Shown here: positions 60,863-64,000 of the stretch, piece after piece
Position numbering within the stretch: position 1 is the first letter of the stretch
Layout of the letters: the number at the start of each line of letters is the position of its first letter
Source of the DNA: Candidatus Obscuribacterales bacterium
Lineage (GTDB): Bacteria > Cyanobacteriota > Vampirovibrionia > Obscuribacterales > Obscuribacteraceae
Length of the DNA: 64,000 bases
NCBI GenBank assembly: GCA_019752635.1
Contig: JAIELX010000046.1
Location: 23,771 to 87,770, forward strand
Reading direction: 5' to 3'
Notes under the pieces: model-generated
The model's input: the letters and a program-made list of their open reading frames with translations, nothing else
Told to the model about the DNA's origin: nothing
Databases searched by the model: none
Made by a program: the position numbers and the translations under genes

Positions 60863-62455
60863 GTGAACGAACTTCTAAAGCGAGCGTTCATACCTTCACT
60901 TGGCGATTTCATCTACGCAATCGTATTTCTGTTTCTGCTGCGGCTATTGCCAAGTATGCTGTACAACGACGGCGGCACAGGATGGCACCTGGCCACGGGG
61001 CGCTTCATTGCAGAAACGGGAAAAATCCCCTACAACGACTTCATGTCATTCACGTTTCCGGGCGAGCCCTGGGTCTCACAGTACTGGCTCTTCGATGCGG
61101 TTATGTACTGGTTTCAACATGCGCTCGGTTACAACGGGCTATCGGTTTTCTTCGCGACTGGTTTCGGCGGGCTATTTCTCTGGGTTTATCACGCCTGCCG
61201 CAAGGAAGGAGCTAACTGCCTTCTGGTATTTGCAATGGTCTTCGTGGCTGCAATTTGTTCTTCAATTCAGTTCCTGGCCAGACCAATCATTGTCACATGG
61301 CTAATGGTCTTTCTTTTCGGGTTAGTCCTGGACCGATTCCAAAACGACAAGCTTACGACGAAACAACTTATTTTCATTCTTTCCGTTTCCTCTTTGTTCT
61401 GGGCAAACTGCCATCCGGGGTTCATCATCGGCCTGGTAATGGTCGCAATCTACCTGTGCTGGAACCTCATTCCTTCATTGTTTCACAGCAGTAGCCAACA
61501 GCGCCGCAGCGCCGTGACAAAGTCAGTGGCTCTAGGTACGGCTCTATTCGGCAGTTTCATTGCCACACTGGTAAATCCCTACGGCATCGAGCTGCACATA
61601 GATCTGGTGCAAGACCTGGTCGATGGCTCGAAAAATAGCCTTATCGACTCGGTCGACGAGTTCCGGTCGCCGTCATTCCACGGTGGCATTCAAGCAAAGG
61701 CACTGGAGCTATTGCTTTTGGGCACCCTGGTCGCTCCAGCCATGAGCCTACTGCGCCCGTGTGTCGCACGCTGTACTTTGGTAATAGCCTTTGCGCATCT
61801 AACACTCTATGCGGTGCGCAACGCACCATTATTCGCGTTGGTAACGGTCCCCTTCATCGCCCAACTAATGTCTCAGACCAGACTTCCAGAGCTTCTCGGC
61901 AACCGAACTACAACGGAAAGCCCGCCACTGCTGCGAAGGTTACTGGACGCAGTCCTTACTAGTTGCAAGAGAATGGACCAGCAGGAAGTGCTAAACGGAT
62001 TCCATCTGCTTCCCATCGGCCTAACGATATTGTTCTTCGCACTCTCCGCCAATGGAAACAATCAGATTCTCAATTCAAAATTCAGCGAACACTCATTTCC
62101 GACGACCACGCTTCAATCGATCAAGCAGTTAAATCTGGCTCCACGAGAAGGTTTCAACGAAGCGAACTGGGGCGGGTACATCTTTTACGAGACAGGAGTT
62201 CCAGTATATATAGATGATCGAGCGTCCTTCTTCGCCAACTTCTATGTGCACTACGGGGAAATCGTGTCGTTGCTTCCAGGATGGCGAGAGAAGCTGAAAC
62301 AGGATGGAATCAATTGGATCTTAATCCGAAAGAACACCGATTTCGCCAATGCTATAAGACAGGACAGCGACTGGAAAATCGCGTCCGAAGACAATGCGGC
62401 TTATCTGTTCGTCCGGAATAAAAGAGTCCCGGCAGCAGCGAAATTCCAACGCTGA
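60863..62455 (+). CDS. Multi-pass membrane protein, GT-C glycosyltransferase-like
   Basis: 530 residues from GTG 60863 (GAAGGA just upstream); a GTG at 60809 would overlap the regulator gene. About 10 membrane segments. An extracytoplasmic loop near the start reads DGGTGWHLATGRFIAETGKIP then FMSFTFPGEPWVSQYWL, a pattern seen in GT-C-like bacterial membrane proteins. The C-terminal soluble part has NEANWGGYIFYETGVPVYID and INWILIRKN, also typical of this group. An aspartate in the first loop (DGG) could be the catalytic acidic residue, but activity and substrate are unproven. Confidence 0.75.
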   Translation: MNELLKRAFIPSLGDFIYAIVFLFLLRLLPSMLYNDGGTGWHLATGRFIAETGKIPYNDFMSFTFPGEPWVSQYWLFDAVMYWFQHALGYNGLSVFFATGFGGLFLWVYHACRKEGANCLLVFAMVFVAAICSSIQFLARPIIVTWLMVFLFGLVLDRFQNDKLTTKQLIFILSVSSLFWANCHPGFIIGLVMVAIYLCWNLIPSLFHSSSQQRRSAVTKSVALGTALFGSFIATLVNPYGIELHIDLVQDLVDGSKNSLIDSVDEFRSPSFHGGIQAKALELLLLGTLVAPAMSLLRPCVARCTLVIAFAHLTLYAVRNAPLFALVTVPFIAQLMSQTRLPELLGNRTTTESPPLLRRLLDAVLTSCKRMDQQEVLNGFHLLPIGLTILFFALSANGNNQILNSKFSEHSFPTTTLQSIKQLNLAPREGFNEANWGGYIFYETGVPVYIDDRASFFANFYVHYGEIVSLLPGWREKLKQDGINWILIRKNTDFANAIRQDSDWKIASEDNAAYLFVRNKRVPAAAKFQR

Positions 62456-62536
62456 ACCCGATCCGCTATCAAGAGCAACTTGCCGTTTACGCACAAGCAA
62501 CCATCACGCAAAGGCGAGCCGGAGCGCTCACGTAGA

Positions 62537-62568
62537 GAAGGGGCTGCACCGTATAGCGCAGCCCCTTC
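62537..62568. terminator. Hairpin between convergent GT-C-like and S1 genes
   Basis: gaaggggctgc (62537-62547) pairs perfectly with gcagccccttc (62558-62568). It lies in the 143-base convergent gap. No good T-run on either side, so the termination call is moderate. Confidence 0.6.
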
Positions 62569-62598
62569 CTATTATTGATTCGAATCGGTTGAAGCGAA

Positions 62599-63702
62599 TT
62601 AAACGCCGAGCAGGTCGGAAACGTCTACGCCGCGAAGGCTCAAGCTGATCTTGTGCTCCTTGGGGGAAAACTTCTTGATGATCGCTTTGACTTCTTGTCC
62701 AACGTGAACGATATCTTCCGGCTTAACGTTGGGCTGCTCGGACATTTCGACCGTGGGCAGCAAGGCGTCTACGCCAGGATAGATTTGCACGAATGCGCCG
62801 AAGCTTTGAATCTTGCGTACAGTGCCGTTGAGCACTTGGCCCTCTTGGAATTTGTCTTCGATTTCCTTCCAGGGATCAGGCTGCATTTGCTTCAAGCTCA
62901 AGCTGATATGGCCCTTGTCGCGGTCCACTTTGAGAACCTTGGTGGTGACCATGTCGCCAACTTTGAGTACATCGGACGGGTGCGAAACGCGCTCCCAGGA
63001 GATTTCGGAAATCGGAAGCAATCCGTCCAATCCGCCCAGGTCGATAAATGCGCCGAAGTCTGCAATCCGCACAACTTCTCCGGTAACAGTTTGACCTGCT
63101 TCCAAAGTGCTGAGGATTTTCTCGCGTTGCGCAGCTTTTTCTTCCTGCACTGCGAGCCTTTGGCTGAGGATGAGCTTGTTTCGCTTGGTGTCTGTTTCCA
63201 AGATCTTCATCGGAATTTCCATTCCGATAAGTTCTTCCGGGGTGGTTCCCTTCACGCGCAATTGGCTGGCCGGTACGAACCCGCGTAAGCCGTAGACATC
63301 TACAACTACGCCGCCTTTGACCACCGCTGAAATGCGAGCGCGAATAGTCTCGTCGCTCTTTTTCTGCTGCTCCAATTGCACCCAACCGCGAGCTTGCGCT
63401 ACGCGCTTGAGCGAAAGGGTCAATTGCCCGTTCTCGTTTTCCTCGCGAAGAATGTAGAACTCGAGTCTGTCTCCCGTTTTCACTATCTCGTCCGGAGAAT
63501 CAACGGACATGTTGGACAGTTCTTTAACGGGCACGAAGCCCTCGGATTTTCCACCGACATCGACCAGAATGCCGTCGCGCTCGATGCGAACGACGTTGCC
63601 AGTCACGATGTCTCCTTGTTCGAATTTGTACTTAAACGACTCTTCCAAAAGTCGTTCAAATTCCGACTTGAGGCTCCCTTCGACTTGCTGATCTGCTGAC
63701 AC
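62599..63702 (-). CDS. rpsA: 30S ribosomal protein S1 (four S1 domains)
   Basis: 367 residues from GTG 63702; AGGGAGA lies 11 bases upstream. Four S1 RNA-binding domains at ~29-100, ~116-185, ~203-271 and ~289-358, the last two with the full GAFIDLGGLDGLLPISEISW and GAFVQIYPGVDALLPTVEMS motifs. Proteobacterial S1 has six domains and cyanobacterial S1 typically three; four is usual in several other phyla. It binds mRNA leaders for translation initiation. A long structured leader precedes it. Confidence 0.95.
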   Translation of the reverse strand: MSADQQVEGSLKSEFERLLEESFKYKFEQGDIVTGNVVRIERDGILVDVGGKSEGFVPVKELSNMSVDSPDEIVKTGDRLEFYILREENENGQLTLSLKRVAQARGWVQLEQQKKSDETIRARISAVVKGGVVVDVYGLRGFVPASQLRVKGTTPEELIGMEIPMKILETDTKRNKLILSQRLAVQEEKAAQREKILSTLEAGQTVTGEVVRIADFGAFIDLGGLDGLLPISEISWERVSHPSDVLKVGDMVTTKVLKVDRDKGHISLSLKQMQPDPWKEIEDKFQEGQVLNGTVRKIQSFGAFVQIYPGVDALLPTVEMSEQPNVKPEDIVHVGQEVKAIIKKFSPKEHKISLSLRGVDVSDLLGV

Positions 63703-64000
63703 TAGATTGGTATCTCCCTAATTTTTTATTTCGGCAATCGGATTGTTTGACTTGTCCCGCTTCTGTTCTGAAAGACCCGCAACGGTCTTCGACTGGCCAC
63801 GACTCTAAAAGAGTCAGGCTTAGTCCGGACATGTGACCCGTGGGTCCGGCAATCCGTTCGACTTCTTGCAGAGTTATCGATACAACCCTAATTTGCGATC
63901 AGGTAGATCAAGGGATTCTGACAAGTTGCCGCGCGATAGTTTACCCCCTACGCCACACGGGGGACAAGGTCAGTCCCCCCTAAAAGCGGTTCTTATTCGT
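63703..64000 (-). promoter_or_regulatory. Long leader/upstream region of rpsA with several inverted repeats
   Basis: 298 bases without a gene. Inverted repeats on the minus strand: gggggac/gtccccc around a 7-base loop (63959-63979), ccggac/gtccgg nested with gacccacgggtc (about 63824-63852), and gactct/agagtc with an AAA loop (63801-63815). These could be an S1 autoregulatory leader, or the outermost one the terminator of an upstream gene. No tRNA or known riboswitch recognised. Confidence 0.4.

Noticed and set aside
63836..63900. tRNA gene near the right edge (ccgttcgac resembles a T-loop)
   Set aside because: No T-stem, acceptor or anticodon arm can be paired around it on either strand.
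1..64000. Insertion sequences, integrases, phage genes or attachment sites
   Set aside because: No transposase, integrase or flanking duplicated ends were seen; gene expansion here looks like local duplication.

Overview
The window comes from a bacterium of roughly 50% GC. It has two-component systems, Sec-type signal peptides, one lipoprotein, an ETF/ETF-quinone oxidoreductase operon and ribosomal protein S1. GTG and TTG starts are frequent, and TPR, caspase-like and giant beta-helix exported proteins dominate. This resembles large-genome, non-photosynthetic relatives of cyanobacteria (Obscuribacterales/Melainabacteria), but that is inference; no rRNA gene, tRNA gene or insertion sequence is visible.

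Region 1 (1-32.4 kb) is the unusual part. A giant exported repeat protein, cut by the left edge, is followed by a small secreted protein. Next come a second beta-helix protein co-transcribed with an exported TPR-caspase protein, a secreted protein with a LecA-like lectin domain, a divergent DUF1702 gene and a histidine kinase/OmpR-type regulator pair. A long + strand run then holds two DUF4384 proteins, a DUF4384-caspase fusion and three more exported TPR-caspases; the last two are near-identical twins. Three transcription units here (before 11521, 18775 and 23179) share one promoter architecture: a direct repeat TGTGA-N6-(T/C)GTGA, 18-19 bp to a -35-like element, 16-17 bp to a (T/C)ATAAT -10. 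A fourth copy lies between the DUF1702 gene and the kinase. I read this as one regulon of exported caspases, DUF4384 proteins, a lectin and beta-helix proteins, probably controlled by the embedded two-component system.

Region 2 (32.5-43.5 kb) is mostly minus strand: a ChaN/erythromycin-esterase-like TPR protein, an EamA half-transporter, a TPMT-like methyltransferase, and an etfB-etfA-etfQO operon followed by a small tail-anchored protein. On the + strand come a secreted DUF885 metallopeptidase and two exported thioredoxin-fold proteins.

Region 3 (43.5-57.5 kb) is signalling and TPR rich: a TPR lipoprotein, a response-regulator remnant, a membrane spermidine-synthase-like protein, two paralogous histidine kinases flanking a TPR protein and a response regulator, a VOC gene broken by one in-frame TAA, an exported tyrosine phosphatase and a Pro/Lys-rich TPR protein. 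Region 4 (57.6-64 kb) has a PxpA-like protein, a putative zinc metallopeptidase, a GAF-LuxR regulator, a GT-C-like membrane protein and S1 with a long structured leader.
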